A stretch of 64,000 bases of DNA from Iris pallida (GCA_029216955.1 JANAVB010006999.1:3221851-3285850), one strand, 5' to 3'; positions 38,621 to 51,161 are shown, numbered from the stretch's first letter. Program-made: numbers and translations. The notes: generated from the letters alone by a model not told the origin.

Positions 38621-39999
38621 TGATAAGGTGAAGGCCTGGCCCTGGCCTTGCTGAGCTCCCTCCTGCTGCCTTCCTCGACCATGTTGTCGCTGCGGCCTCT
38701 GCGGGCCTTACCGGTTCTGCGCCTGGCGAAACATCTGAGCCTGCGTGGGTAGACGCTGGGCTAGCGGCCTCACGGCCAATGCTGGTCCTCTGTTCGGTGC
38801 TGCCCCTGGAGCTGGCAATGTCGAAAACTGCTGAACTGGCCCTCCTGGCCTCTGCATCATAGGACAATTGGCAATCCTTTGGTCTTGACTGCCATACCTC
38901 ATGTATAACCTATTAGCTGAACGATACACATCCCTAGTGTGCCCTCCCTTACCACAGTAAGTACACCCAATGGACGCCCCCTGGCGCTGCTGCTGGTTCC
39001 TCGGCTGCTGATACCGTACTGGTGCTATTATCTCTGATACGCCGTCCTCCGCGATGCTCCTGACTCATGAATACGGATGTCGGGCGCTGGCGCCGATGTT
39101 CGCTGTACTGCTCCTCCGCTTCTACTCTGGGGATGAGACCTCTTTTGGCCCCCATGTCTAGTCACCAACCTCTGTTGGGTGAGTTCATGCCTCCGGGATG
39201 CCGTTAAAACGGTATCAAAAGTCTGATAGTCGTGCCCTTCTACTAGTTGTAAAATCTCCAAATAAAGTCCCTGCTGGAACCTCATTGCCTTCTCCAGCTC
39301 TGTAGCTACCATCGTTGGTGCAAATCGACTTAGTCTGCAGAACTCCACTGTATATCCATCCACCATTTTCCCAGCCTACTTGAGACTGATAAACCTCTGC
39401 TGTAGCTCATACCGTGCTACCACACCAAAGTACTTGGCCTTGAATCTGGTATGGAAGCTATCCCAGGGAACAGGATGCCTCAGTCCAACCTCTTCTGATG
39501 CGCACCAATCGCGGGCGAGATCCTGAAGTATCAGTCTAACCTGGTCAACCTTCTCTTCTGCTGGAACCTTAGCTGCAGTCAATATGGCCTCAGTATCCTG
39601 AAGCCAAGCATCCACCGTGATGGCATCCTCCGTGCCGTCAAAATATCTCGGGTTAAGTCGACAAAACCTCCCCGATGCTCCTGAATCATTCCTGACACTT
39701 CTCTCGAGGGCTAATTGTAACCCCTGATTCAGTGGCACATTTTGTTCCTACTGTCGGGTCTGCTGTTGCTGATGGGCTGCCACCTGACGCAGCTGAGTGT
39801 CCAGGAATCCCCGGATGACCTCCAGGAGTGTTGCAACATCAGGTACTGGCGTCGCTGCTGCCACCGCTGGAGGTGTAGGAGTATCTAGAACATACGGTTC
39901 CACTGGCTATGATATCACTTCCACTCGGATCTGGTCCGGAGAATGTACTCCTTCCGGTTGCTGCCCCGTCGAGCCATGTTCTGCCGGTTGTTCTTCCAT
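38621..39999 (-). pseudogene. gag of element C with lost zinc-knuckle cysteines
   Basis: Starts MEEQPAEHG at 39999. The capsid-type domain lies at 39738-39376 (FDGTEDAITVDAWL, PWDSFHTRFKAKYF) and continues after stops at 39375 and near 39028. The knuckle region reads YCGKGGHTRDVY and NRLYMRYGSQDQ, with Tyr at three places where Cys is expected. Several stops and frameshifts break it. Confidence 0.82.
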
Positions 40000-40227
40000 A
40001 TTGGCCTCGCCAGCTACCGAGAAAGAAGCACCCCTATAGGAAAAGATACATGATATTAATTATCAAGACGAGGAAGATTCGAGGATACAATTCAGGTGAT
40101 CAATCACGGTGAGGAAAGAGAAATCGAGGCAAGAGATTCAAAGGGGACAAGTTTGATTGAGACTCCTATAATAGTTACACCCCACAAGTCTGAAAAGTCC
40201 GACCTGCATGGGCCACCAATAAAACCT
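40000..40227 (-). other. Leader and primer-like site of element C
   Basis: Untranslated leader; the block TGGTGGCCCATGCAGGT is at 40202-40218 on the minus strand, nine bases from the LTR edge at 40228. Confidence 0.6.
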
Positions 40228-40262
40228 TGTCACGCACCAGTACCGAAATACGGAGACGGACT
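40228..40262 (-). repeat. 5' LTR of C, first fragment
   Basis: 35 bases starting TGTCACGCAC, cut off by element E. Its last five bases GGACT are repeated at 58803-58807 on the other side of E, where the LTR resumes. Confidence 0.88.
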
Positions 40263-41147
40263 TGTAGAAGCCTGGAATTTCAGAACCAGAAAGTCTATGC
40301 GCCAGACTACATGCGCCAGAGCGTGGACAAAGTACTTTACAGCAAAAAGCAACAAATATAGACATTGAAAGAGGACTTTTTATTCAACATATAAAAGTCT
40401 ATTACATGTCTAAGAAAGACTGTACAAAGGAGAATTTCTACAAAGAAAAGATCCTAAGTCTACAGCCAGCAGCCAACATGCGCCCTCAAGAAGGTGCAGC
40501 AATCAACATGCGCCTTCAGCCAGGCGCATCCCACCATGCGTCCTCAGCAAGGTGCATCCTTTTCAGCAGCTCAGTTATGTGCATCCCAGTTATGTGCATC
40601 CCTTCAGCAGCCCAGTTATGTGCTGCTCTTCTAGTCAGGCTCACCTGATAAATGCTTCGACTAATGAAGCATTTATTGAGCAGAACGAGGGTGGCAATCA
40701 ACCCTTTAGCCTAGGAAGGAAAAAGAACCACAAGCCAACCTGTCGACAGGGGAGGCTTCGAAAGAGCCTCCAAAGCCAAAGGAAGACCGTGATCGAAACC
40801 GCGGCCAAATGAGCAGCTTTCAACACAACCAGAATGGGCTACACCCATTTTGAAGGAAGAAAGAGCCACCAAAGCCGTAGCACCGCAATCCCGATCTACG
40901 ACTCTTCCTGCACAACGAAGACGAGGCCCGAGCATCCCTATCTTTGGATGCAACAGGCACCTTTTGCCTGCCACGGAAGCCCTCGACTCCGACTTTTGGA
41001 TGTAACAGTCACCTTCAAGTGCATCGATGAGGACATTGCGTCGCATCTTCACCCTCGGGAGCATCTCATTATCAGAATGCATCCGAGTTAACGAATTCAT
41101 ATCGGAAGGACGTGAGAGAACGAGAAGCAAACCCTCTCTCCATGCCA

Positions 41148-41157
41148 CTATTTATAG
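41148..41157 (-). promoter_or_regulatory. Antisense TATA box in E 5' LTR
   Basis: CTATAAATAG on the minus strand followed by GGCATGGAGAGAGGG. It is conserved at 57410-57419. The setting resembles the TATA of the internal antisense gene at 56251-56260. Confidence 0.5.
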
Positions 41158-42188
41158 GTCGGGCAAATCAAACCCATGCGCCAAGTGGATGGCTCTCCGA
41201 ATTCTGTGCAATGAATTTGCATTAAATGGATGAACCGGACGCTTCAAATTCAGCCAAGTCAAAACGGCTATTTAAAGCACTTGAAGAACGTAACAGTTGT
41301 ACCATCAAAGACGTCTCACGAAGCAGATGCGCCGGCTAGACTGCGCATCGTATAGACGCGCCCTTCAACATCAAACGCATCATATAGACGCGCCCTTCAG
41401 TACCAAGCGCATCACAGGGGATGTGCCCCCATGCGTCCCCATATGCCTAGTGGAACGCCAACCGACGCGCCCACTCAGTTGTCCATCGAATGTCATAAAC
41501 ATTAAATGCTGAACTGACAGAGTTGGCAGCACGCCTCCCAAATTCTGAACAGTCGACAGCTTTTCCAGAAGACGAAGTATCGCCAACATCAGCATCATCA
41601 TTACTTTCCTCCGACGGCTACTGCCACGTGGCCACCCAACCATCTCGTATGCACCTCCGTGGCCATGCGCCCAAATCTGCATACGCCTCAAAAGCTGTGC
41701 GCCTCAGACTTTTCACTGATCCCTAAAGACAGAAGGAAAGTCACTGTTACAACTCTGCATGTGCCTCAAAAGCCATGCACCACAGACTTCACCCTGATCC
41801 CAAAAGACAGGAGTAAAGTCACTACTGAAGCTCTGCATGCGCCTCAAAAGCCATGCGCCTAAAATGGTTCATGACTCCTAAAGGTTACGAGCCAAAGTCT
41901 CCTCATGCGCCCAATCCTAGGCGCATCCTACCAGATCATTCCCTCCACCAAATCCGAGATCTCCGAGCCATGGGTCGATAACACGTGTCCTTTGACTCAA
42001 CTCATCCAAGATCTCAGCAACAGAACGATCTTCTTCTCTGCTATGTGTCGGTTCACAACAGCAACATAAAGAAGTCAACCCCTCGATCAGGGCGCATCGT
42101 CTATGCGCCTCCATCAGTAATCAACACGTGGCGTCCCCACGTACAGGCGCATCCTACATATGCGCGCATGAGGAGCCAGCCTGCAAAA

Positions 42189-42198
42189 CTATAAATAG
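42189..42198 (+). promoter_or_regulatory. Sense TATA box in E 5' LTR
   Basis: CTATAAATAG on the plus strand, about 350 bases before the LTR end, so R/U5 would be roughly 320 bases. Conserved at 58451-58460. Confidence 0.75.
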
Positions 42199-42530
42199 AG
42201 GGATCATTTCCTTCTTTTACACACACGGACCGACCTACGTGCATACATATCAACCTCCACAGCGAACAGACAGAGACTTCGCACCACCAGAGAGGCAGAT
42301 ACAGACACTCAACGTCTTCCTCCTCTCAGCAAGCACCAGCACCCAGAGCAATCCAGACCTTCAGAGAACCGAAAACCGTTGTGAGATCGTCAATGGAGTC
42401 AACGCATTACCACTCACTCCATCGGCACAAGGGACCTAGATTAAACAAAAGTGTACTCCTAGGACTACGTCTAAGTCCTATATTGTAACACTGTTCTGTT
42501 TGTATTAAAATTTGCAATCAAAGAATTTTA

Positions 42531-44324
42531 ATGACAAACAAGCTGGCGACTCTGCTGGGGACCTCTTTCTCCTTCAACGAGAAAGCTGTGTCGCAATCCG
42601 ACGACGTAAAGGTGGGCTCCTCCCACAAGATGCTGGTCGTACGCCTCAATCAACAGGCGTATGAGGAGTTCATATCTGAAGGCAGTGCGAGTCCTTTGAA
42701 GCGGCTGTCGAAGTCGAAGAAGACCCGCCGAGTCTGGGTGCGCAAGGTCGACGCCTCAGGCACCACCACCGAAGGGGATGCGCCAATCCAGCCTTCCCTT
42801 CCTGCTGACGTCCTCAGCAACCAAGATGCGCCTGCTGGTGCAGCGCATCTCTCGAGGAAACGTGCGGCTAGCCTTGTTCCCCAGCCATCTCCCTCTCAGG
42901 CGAGGAAGATGCGTCGATGGAGCAGGAGCGCAGCCAATGCCCCGCGCATCACCTCTGATGCGCCACAGAAGATCTCTGTCTTTGACAGACTCACTCGCTG
43001 TAGTGGCGAAGAGAATTTGGATTCTGAGTACTACGCGCCCCAGCGGCCTGGTACGAAGAAGTCTATGGCAGCACGGGCCATGCGTCCCAAACGTGCTATG
43101 CCAGCAACAAGCCAGAAGCATGTGCTCACAATCATGCGCGCTGCTGATGGTAAGTTGTACAAGGTGGACTCGAGTGCTGCGGCGCCAAGAACGAGTCGAC
43201 CTTCGAAGTCCTTGTCTCACTTGGGCGCATCTACTGCGTGCACAACCAAGTCGAGTAAGGCAAATCCAGTGGTCTTGAACTTCCGTACCTCCTCTGGTTG
43301 TGCGTTTGAGGTCCGTTCAAGTCACTCCAAATGTTGTGGTTCCCCCACTACTGATCGGGATGCCTGTTTGGTATTAGATCAGGGGGCACAGTACTCACAT
43401 GACCACCCCGGCGCTTGGCCTTGCCATGCACCTGAAGGGGGTACGAAGGTGGCACTCTCCTCCAACGATCTGCGTAACGTGATTACTCATAAGCGCCGAT
43501 CAGGAGAGTCGACTGACAAACACGATATGCCTCTCATGGGGCATACTTGTGCTGTGGTCACCATCAACTGCTGTTGCAAAGCGGCAGTCCCTCCAAGGCA
43601 GTCGGTGTTCCAGCGGCTGCAATCATCGACACCTCTCCGACGTCGCCTCGGGAAGAAGGTGTCAACAGAAGAGGAACCAACGGTTGCTTCATGTAACGTG
43701 ATCTCCAACTCCTCGTCAGTCCAAAAGACGACTGACGGTCTCTCTTCCTAGTCCAAAAGCCAGCCGAGGAAAACCAAGACAGCTGTCTCATCCTCCGGAG
43801 TGTTCGAAGGCACTCGAGCGAGGAAGAAGATCTTGGAGGAAGCTGGGGGTAGTCAGACCCTTGTCGAGCCTCCTTCCGAAGATGAGTGTGTCTAAAGCAC
43901 ACTTGGGGCAGATCCTCGAGGCGAAGTCAGCCTCCCAGAAGCCCCTGAAGACGAAAACATCCCCCAGAACATAGCTGGGGGTAGTCTAGCATCTGCGGAT
44001 CCGAGTTCCGGAGATGAAGAGGTCCTTCAAGACGGAGCTGACGGTAATCAGGCCCTTGCAGATGCGCCCGTGGGGAATGTTCTCCCGAACATAGCCGGGG
44101 GTAGCCCAGACGAAGCCTCAGGAGAGGCAACTCCCCTACAAGGGAGTGAGGCCGAGAGTGAGGCCTCAACTCATCCATCCACTCCCGGTCGCATTATGAA
44201 AGTAAACGTGACTGAGGCTGATGTCGAGTCTGATGCGCCGCCAACAGACCTCGTCCAGCGCATAGATACTCTGGAGGGAGGACTCAAAACCCTCTCTGTC
44301 TCCATGCAAACGCTGACTTAAGCA
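42531..44324 (+). pseudogene. ORF1 of element E (upstream of gag)
   Basis: 406 codons are open to 43751. The same frame continues after TAG at 43749, a TAA near 43893 and a TAA at 44319, and stays in register with gag. The Met at 42531 lies in the last bases of the LTR, so the primer site is within the frame. The protein is basic and Ser/Pro/Arg-rich; ISVFDRL and QSVFQRL repeat a motif often seen in Tat gag leaders. The C-terminal part is acidic with repeated NIAGGS. I cannot assign a function; extra ORFs before gag are known in this lineage. Confidence 0.7.
42544..42561 (+). other. Primer-binding site of element E
   Basis: TGGCGACTCTGCTGGGGA three bases after the LTR. It starts TGG and resembles the tRNA-Arg type site reported for Ogre/Tat elements (from memory). 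It differs from the block used by A-D. Confidence 0.75.
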
Positions 44325-44345
44325 GTATTTGAAATACGGTAAGCT

Positions 44346-45734
44346 TTGACCAGGACACCCTCTACTGGTCCCGATCTGGGGGCCAATGGAGAGTCAAGTG
44401 TACCCCTTCAACGGGTATCTTCGGAAGCAGATCGCCGCGAAGCACCTCGGACGTCGGAGCCCTCAAATGCTCAGCGTCCGGTGGTACCACCTTCCCCGAC
44501 TCCCAGCTCCGCGGAAGACGTGGTTGAGATAATCAGGGAACTGCACGAGCGCTTTGAGTCCAAGACGAGACAAGAGGAGCGCCAGAAAATGGGCATCCCC
44601 CAGCCTTATCCCCTCGAGTGAAACAAGGTGGTTTATCCTCTAAAGTATAAACCACAAATACTGACGCCATACGACGAGAAGGACCCTCCGCGTCGCTACC
44701 TGACGTATTTCCAGTCTCAGATGGGATATCTTCCGATGGAGGACGTGCTACTTACCAGCATATTTGTTGGGGCACTGAAAGGAGTGGCGTACGACTGGTA
44801 CTGCAGCCTCCCCGACAATTCAATATCTTCCTTCGACGACCTGACGTGCCTCTTTCTCGACCGTTTCTACGACGGCGGGAAGGACATGACAATGGCTTCC
44901 CTTATAGAGATACGCCAGAAGGAGAAGAAAACAGTTCGAGTGTTCATCGAACGCTTCCGATAGGCCTGCTTCAGACTGTCCCCGGACATGCCAAAACACG
45001 CGCTTCTCTCCTCCTGCAGCATGAACATGCTGCCTGCAGTCAAGCTCTGGCTCAACTCTACTCCTCCTCCCGACTGGAGCTCCTTGATCATTGAAGCAGA
45101 AGCCGCAGAGAAGAAGGCAGCCAACGCTCGTCTTCTGGGAGTCAGTTTCCCTGCCTTCGAGGACAAGGGAAAACGGTCTGCAACCAACAACCCCCGACGA
45201 GAAACAAAGGGGAAGCAGGCATTGACTGTCAATGCCTCAAAAGGTGCATCAGCACCTACTCAGAAGCCTCCACTTGCACCAAGGCCGAAGGAGGTTTATT
45301 CGTTCAACGACGAAGACACCCTGCAGCTCTTTGAGATACTGAAGCAGGGCGATAAGATCAAGCTTTCGGACCCTAAGCGTCCCGATGAGGTTGAGAAAGT
45401 GGACAACCCGAGGTACTGTCACTACTATCGGTTTGTCGGATACCCAACCAAGGACTGCTATGCCCTCAAGAATTACATCCAGTGCATGATCAATGCGGAT
45501 GTAATCTCCGTCGACTACGAAGAGAAGACGGTGTCAGCCAACGTGGTGTCACTCCAGTTTGGCACCCTGCCACCGACTACAACACAGGATGGCGTCGTCC
45601 CCATCCCTAAGGCGACAATGGAGGTGGTTAACTTACCACCAACTCGTGACTACGTGAGTGGACTCATCCCACTCACCACATCTCGGGGAGAGATCCTGTG
45701 GGTTCACCCCGATCTTGTCTCCGAGGTGACTTAA
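44346..45734 (+). pseudogene. gag of element E
   Basis: Particle protein. After GIPQPYPLE a TGA (likely former Trp) precedes the capsid-type domain at 44628-44960 (FQSQMGYL, VAYDWYCSLPDNSISSF, LFLDRFYDGGKDM), then a TAG (likely former Gln) and 248 more codons. A zinc-knuckle-like stretch reads CHYYRFVGYPTKDC, with Tyr at two positions where His is expected. Frame is kept across all stops, so decay is by point changes. Confidence 0.85.
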
Positions 45735-46827
45735 CCGGAGGTACGCCCTACCTCCAAGTCCAAAGGAAGGAAGATCAAGTCTTGCCGCATGGTCTCTTCT
45801 TCAGCGGAAGAGGCATGCAGACTCGTTCACAACAGAACGCCCAACCCGACGAAGCTGTCGTCGAGGAGGTGCCTCCTGGCACCGTCCCTACTGTCCAGGA
45901 CGAGGACCCGTCTAAGCCCTCAGCAGCCAATAAACAGAAGTAGATAGAGGCCCGCTTCGATAGGCCTCTGCGAAAAGAGAATGCTTCGGGGCTAGCCAAG
46001 CTCCACAACTTCGACATACTGGCACAACTGGCCAGTACTCCTGCCCGCCTATCTCTGTTCGAGCTCCTCCATCTTTCCAAAGACTCCCGAGAAGCTCAAT
46101 GCGAAGCTCTGAAGGATGCTGAATCCTTTCTCAGTCAGGTTAAGCAGCCGGAAGATCTTTCGACTGTGTGCAAACACTGTCACTGTGCGGAGGAGGTTAT
46201 CCCCAATATAACCTTCACCCAATAGGATATGTTGCACAAACACAATCGACACAACAGGCCGCTGTATTACACAGGGTACATCGGTTCAGTCAAGGTGAAG
46301 CAGATTCAGATTGATCCAGGGTCTTCCCTCAGTATCATCCCGAAGACGCTGCTCTCAACACTGGGGATCCCAATGTACCGACTGGTGCCCTCCAACACAA
46401 CAATCAGTGGTTTCAACGCCAGCAAAAGCGAACACTAGGCAAAATACGACTAAAGTGCCACATCGGTAACCTCAGAACCGAGGTCACTTGTTATGTCATG
46501 GACGCTGAAGTCAACTACAACATTCTGTTGGGTCGCCCATGGCTGCACGAGTACATGGTGGTGCCATCCACGCTCCACCAATGCATGAAGTACGTGTCCA
46601 CCAACAACGTTATCCGTACGGAGTTCGCGGACATCAACCCCTTCAAAGGGATTGAAGCCTACTTCACCGATACCGACTTATACAAGTCACCTGACGAGGA
46701 GGAGGCCAATGATGCTGATGACGAAGCAGAAACGGCAGCAGAGCCGGACATAGAGCCTGAGGTCACTCCCGATGCTCCTTTGAAGATCCGACTCAAAGGC
46801 AAACCGCCTCAGAAGTTGCCCCCATGA
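45735..46827 (+). pseudogene. Protease region of element E
   Basis: Frame changes relative to gag. A segment with MQTRSQQN and FDRPLRKENA leads to the protease-like core: YIGSVKVKQIQIDPGSSLSI (active-site region with DPGS in place of the usual D-S/T-G), then after a frameshift near 46437 CYVMDAEVNYNILLGRPWLH, typical of Tat proteases. Stops occur near 45941 and 46223. Confidence 0.75.
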
Positions 46828-47010
46828 GCATTAAGCTATTCGGAAAAGCACCAGCTACTCCTGAAGCTCCCTGAAGATACGGCTTAAGGGAAAGCCGCCT
46901 CAAACATCGGCTCCCCTTGTGGCAAAACTACAGGGGAAGGCGCCAATCACCGGAGGCACAGCGGAGGCACCTCTGAAGGTGCATCTTAAGGGCAAGCCGC
47001 CGCCATCCCA
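46774..47010 (+). repeat. Three repeats coding PLK-LKGKPP between protease and RT
   Basis: PLKIRLKGKPP, a stop-damaged KIRLKGKPP and PLKVHLKGKPP occur in series, giving a basic Pro-rich linker. Nucleotide repeats of about 70-120 bases underlie it. Confidence 0.7.
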
Positions 47011-49768
47011 GCCGCCAGAGAAGGCCCATGTAGTCCTCTCGGACTCCCAGATCAGCGTTGTGGTGGACCCTCTCGATCCTACTCCAGTGCTTACAGATGA
47101 AGAGCTGGGGGAATATATCTCGGCCGATGTAGATGCCCCATCTCTCGACAATGTAATCCCACGGGATAAAATCTCGTATTTCATCAATAATAGTGTGTCT
47201 TTTAATTATTCTAGTCTTCCACATTGGAATGCCATGTATACATTAGATAACGCTCTACGGTCGTTGCAAACACAAATAACGACCGTCCATCTTGTAAATC
47301 GAGTAGTCCCGTCGTAAGGGGTCTGTTACATAGTCCCACCACGGAGTCGAGACGAAGAATCCATCATCTTTGGCAAGGTCGAGTGTCATCAAGACCTTCC
47401 GCCACTCGAGCCAGAACCAGATGCCGACAGAATGCAACTCTATCGGTACACGGACAAGGCAAAGTACCTCATCGAAAAGATGGGTTACGACCTAAAAAGC
47501 GACAAAGGCCTAAACTACGGCAAAGGTCGACGTCTCCCTCTCCAGCTTCCAACACCTAAAGAAAAGCCGCAGGACTACTACAACAAAACTCGACGGGGGG
47601 TAGGCTATGTCACGCCACCGTCAACGCCAGAGAGTTCGAATGCAGAGGAAGTTGAACATTCTCACTCGTCTGAAACATCAACGTGGGATTCCGATACCAG
47701 TATCGGATCTGTCTTCAAGAGAGTGCTGTCAGCCAACATGACATCTGCACAATCTCAAGAGAAAGAAGGCGAAGACCAAGCTCCAGAATTCTTCGAAGAA
47801 GAACCCTGGGCTCAACGCCTGGGACAACAATGGAAGTCCCGTTTCGAATTACGTGAACCTTCCACCGAAGACGAAGTCGAGCAGATCGACCTTGGGGATG
47901 GGTCTTCTTCCAAACACACCTTCGTCAGCAAAAGCCTAAAAGGAGAAGACCGAAAATCTTTAATCCAGCTGGCTAAAGAGTATATCGACGTCTTCGCCTG
48001 GAGCTACGAAGATATGCCGGGACTTGATTCCCAGATTACGATGCATATGTTGAACATCTTGCCTGATGCCAAGCCTACCAAACAACAACAGCGACGCTTC
48101 CGTCCGAACATCATGAATGCCATCGATCAGGAGGTAGACAAACTCTTGACTAGCGGCTTCATCCGTGAAGAGCAATACCCAGATTGGGTAGCCAACGTCG
48201 TCCCCGTCACCGAGAAGAATGAAAAGGTACGAGTTTGTATCGACTTCAGGGACCTCAACTCTTCTTGCCCGAAGGACGAATTCCTGCTTCCAATCACCGA
48301 CGTGATGATCGACAACACACGTGGCTTCGAGTGCATGTCTTTCATGGACGGGTATTCGGGCTACAACCCGATCAAGATGTTCCCCGATGACGCAAAACAT
48401 ACGTCATTCAGGACTCCAAAGGGCATTTTCTGTTACACAGTGATGCCCTTCGGCTTGAAGAATGCTGGTGCGACATATCAACGTGCTATGCGCACCATTT
48501 TCCGTCAACACCTTCGTAAGACGGTCGAATGCTATGTTGACGACATCGCAGTCAAGAGCCGTCTCAAAGGAGATCACCTGCAAGACCTCAAGACAGTCTT
48601 CGACCTCATGCGGGCGCATCAACTCAAGATGAACCCCGCTAAATCCTTCCTAGGGGTTTCGAGCGGAATGTTCTTGCGCTTCATCATCACGGCGAAAGGC
48701 ATTCATGTCGATCCCGAGAAGACCAAAGCCATTCTTGATATGGACCCTCCGAAGAATCTTCGAGAACTGCGAGGCCTACAGGGACGTCTGGCATACATTC
48801 GAAGGTTCATAGCAAACCTTTCCGACAAATGTCAATCCTTCACTCAGCTCATGAAGAAGAGAGTCTCTTACGTCTGGACAGATGAATGCCAAAATGCTTT
48901 CGACGACATCAAAGCCTACCTGACGAGCCCTCCAGTCTTGGTGGCATCCGTCGCTGGCAAACCATTCCTACTCAACGTCCGTGCCACAGATCATTCCCTC
49001 GGCGCCCTGCTAGCTCAGAACAGCGACACAGACTATGAGCAAGCAATCTACTACCTCAGCCGAACTCTGATCGGGGCCGAACACCGGTATAACCCCGTTG
49101 AAAAAGAGTGCTTGGTTCTAGTATTTGTCATCCAAAAGACTCGTCATTATGTCTCGGGCCAGACAATTCACGTCATTTCTCGAGTCAATCCGCTCAGGGT
49201 CCTCATGACGAAGCCAGGATCACTGAACTCCCGGCTAGCCACATGGGCGATCTTACTAACACCATACAACATGGTGTTCGTTCCACAGAAGGCTGTTAAG
49301 GGTCAAGCTCTGGCCGACTTCTTAGCTGCACACCCCATCCCAGAGTCCTCAAGACTCTATGAAGACATCCCGGATGAGGTCCAAGAATCAAACGTCACCG
49401 AAAAAAGCTCCATCTGGCGGATGTTTTTTGATGGCGCTTCAAGAACAGGCCCCAAAGGCCAAATCATCACAGGAGTGGGGGTGGTATTAGTCTCCCCCGA
49501 TCAACTGGTCATCCAGCGTGCTTACTCCCTTTCGAAGCCGTGCTCCAACAACGTTGCCGAGTACAACGCGCTCATTATGGGACTCCAGCTAGCACAACAG
49601 CTAGGGGTGAATCATCTGGAAGCCTACGGTGACTCAAAGCTCGTCGTAAACCAGATCAGAAGGCAATACGAGGTTCGCCATGAAGATCTGATCCCCTACC
49701 ATGAAGTTGCATTGAACATCATTTCAACCTTTGTCGGGTTCTTCATCGAACACGTACCTCGTCTATAA
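47011..49768 (+). pseudogene. RT, RNase H and second (archaeal-type) RNase H of element E
   Basis: 778 codons are open from 47432; the same frame extends upstream past a TAA at 47315-47317. After a Ser/Glu-rich linker the RT begins at VFAWSYEDMPG (about residue 184), with FMDGYSGYNPI, MPFGLKNAGATYQ and the catalytic CYVDDIAVKS near residue 367. The Ty3 RNase H spans about 505-620 (FLLNVRATDHSLGALL). A second RNase H begins about 660 (FFDGASRTG, NNVAEYNALIMGL, YGDSKLVVNQI), the hallmark of the Tat lineage. TAA at 49766 interrupts just before the ADALAGL end. Confidence 0.93.
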
Positions 49769-51161
49769 AATCTAGAGGCTGATGCTCTGGCTGGCCTCAC
49801 AGCCTCCTTGGCGGCACCCCTCGGAACTCAATACTATGTCACGGTAGTGGGTCGAAACTTGGTCTGTCCTAAAAACAACCTGCGCTCACAAGTGGCTCCG
49901 AGATTGGAGATTTTCGTTCATCGACTTCGCTGTCTACGGAATTCTCCCAGAGGACCCGAAAGAAGCCGTCTCGGTCAGGAGACGCTCTCTTCGATTCTAC
50001 TACGATATGGCTACTAAAATGCTGTACCGACGCTCCTACGATGGACTTCTCCTTCGATGTTTGTCTAACGAAGAAGCAGCCGAAGCCCTTCGAGAAGCTC
50101 ATGATGGAACCTGCGGGGCCCATCAACCTGGTCCTAAGTTGCAGGATCGACTACAACGCATGAACTACTACTGGCCAACCATGGCCGCTGACACTGTTGA
50201 ATATGCTAAGAAGTGCCATGCGTGCCAGCTTCATGCAGACTTTATTCATACACCGTTCGAACCACTACATCCTACAGTCGCCTCCTGGCCCTTCGAAGCT
50301 TGGGGAATGGACATTGTGGGACCGATCACCCCTCCTTCATCGAGAGGATACCGCTTCATCCTAGCAATCACTGACTACTTTTCCAAATGGGCAGAAGCAG
50401 TTCCTCTGGCAGAAGTGAAAAGCTCCAGGGTGATCAGCTTCATCAAGCACCACATCATCTACCGTTTTGGGGTACCCCGAAGGATCATCCACGATAATGG
50501 TCCTCAGTTCATCAGCCATATCTTCAGCCGATTCTGTGACAAGAATCGTATTCAAAACGTGGCATCAACCGCCTACAATCCGGCAGCAAACGGATTGGCC
50601 AAGGCGTTCAACAAAACTATCGCCAGGCTTTTTAAAAAAGTCATGTCATCTAACAAACGCGACTGGGATAAAAAGCTCGGTGAATGCCTTTGGGCCTACC
50701 GCACAATGGTACGAACCCCGACAGGCAACACACCATTCTCCTTGGTCTATGGGAGCGAAGCGATACTGTCTCTCGAGATTCAGATACCCTCACTCCGCGT
50801 AGCAATCACAAACCAACTCACAGAAGAAGACAATCAACGTCGTCGTCTGCGAGAGCTGGAGGTACTTGATGAAAAGCGTCTCCTAGCTCAACAGCGCATC
50901 GAACTCTACCAAGCCCGTATATCACAGGCTTTCAACAAGAAGGTCAAGCAGAGGACTTTTCAAGTAGACGACCTGGTTCTGGCAGTCAGGAGGCCGATGG
51001 TGTTGACTCACAAAATACCAGGAAAGTTTGAGCCCAAATGGGAAGGACCTTTCATCATCGAGACGGTATACTCAAACGGTACTTACCGCCTCGCCAAACC
51101 CAATGGGGACTTGTTCATGATGCCCATCAACGACAAGTTCCTAAAGAAGTACTACTCTTGA
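49769..51161 (+). pseudogene. Integrase of element E with Glu-to-Lys in the active site
   Basis: The frame from RNase H reaches about 49905, then shifts; the 384-codon segment 50007-51161 holds the zinc region (HDGTCGAH, CHAC), GMDIVGP with first Asp about residue 105, HDNGPQF with second Asp at 163, and at residue 199, exactly the D-35-E spacing, Lys (NGLAKAFNK) instead of Glu. The C-terminal part (LVLAVRRP, FEPKWEGPFII) ends at YYS. Without the Glu it cannot be catalytic. Confidence 0.92.

Larger units (their letters stand above)
40263..42540 (+). repeat. 5' LTR of element E
   Basis: 2278 bases, TGTAGAAGC to GACAAACA, matching 56541-58802. It is rich in dispersed ATGCGCC/GGCGCAT motifs. 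It contains TATA boxes on both strands. A long minus-strand ORF (145 codons here, 205 in the sister) starts at the minus TATA region; it has no recognisable domain. Confidence 0.95.

Noticed and set aside
47960..48622. Minus-strand ORFs of 72-146 codons within E RT
   Set aside because: Shadows of the conserved sense RT frame.
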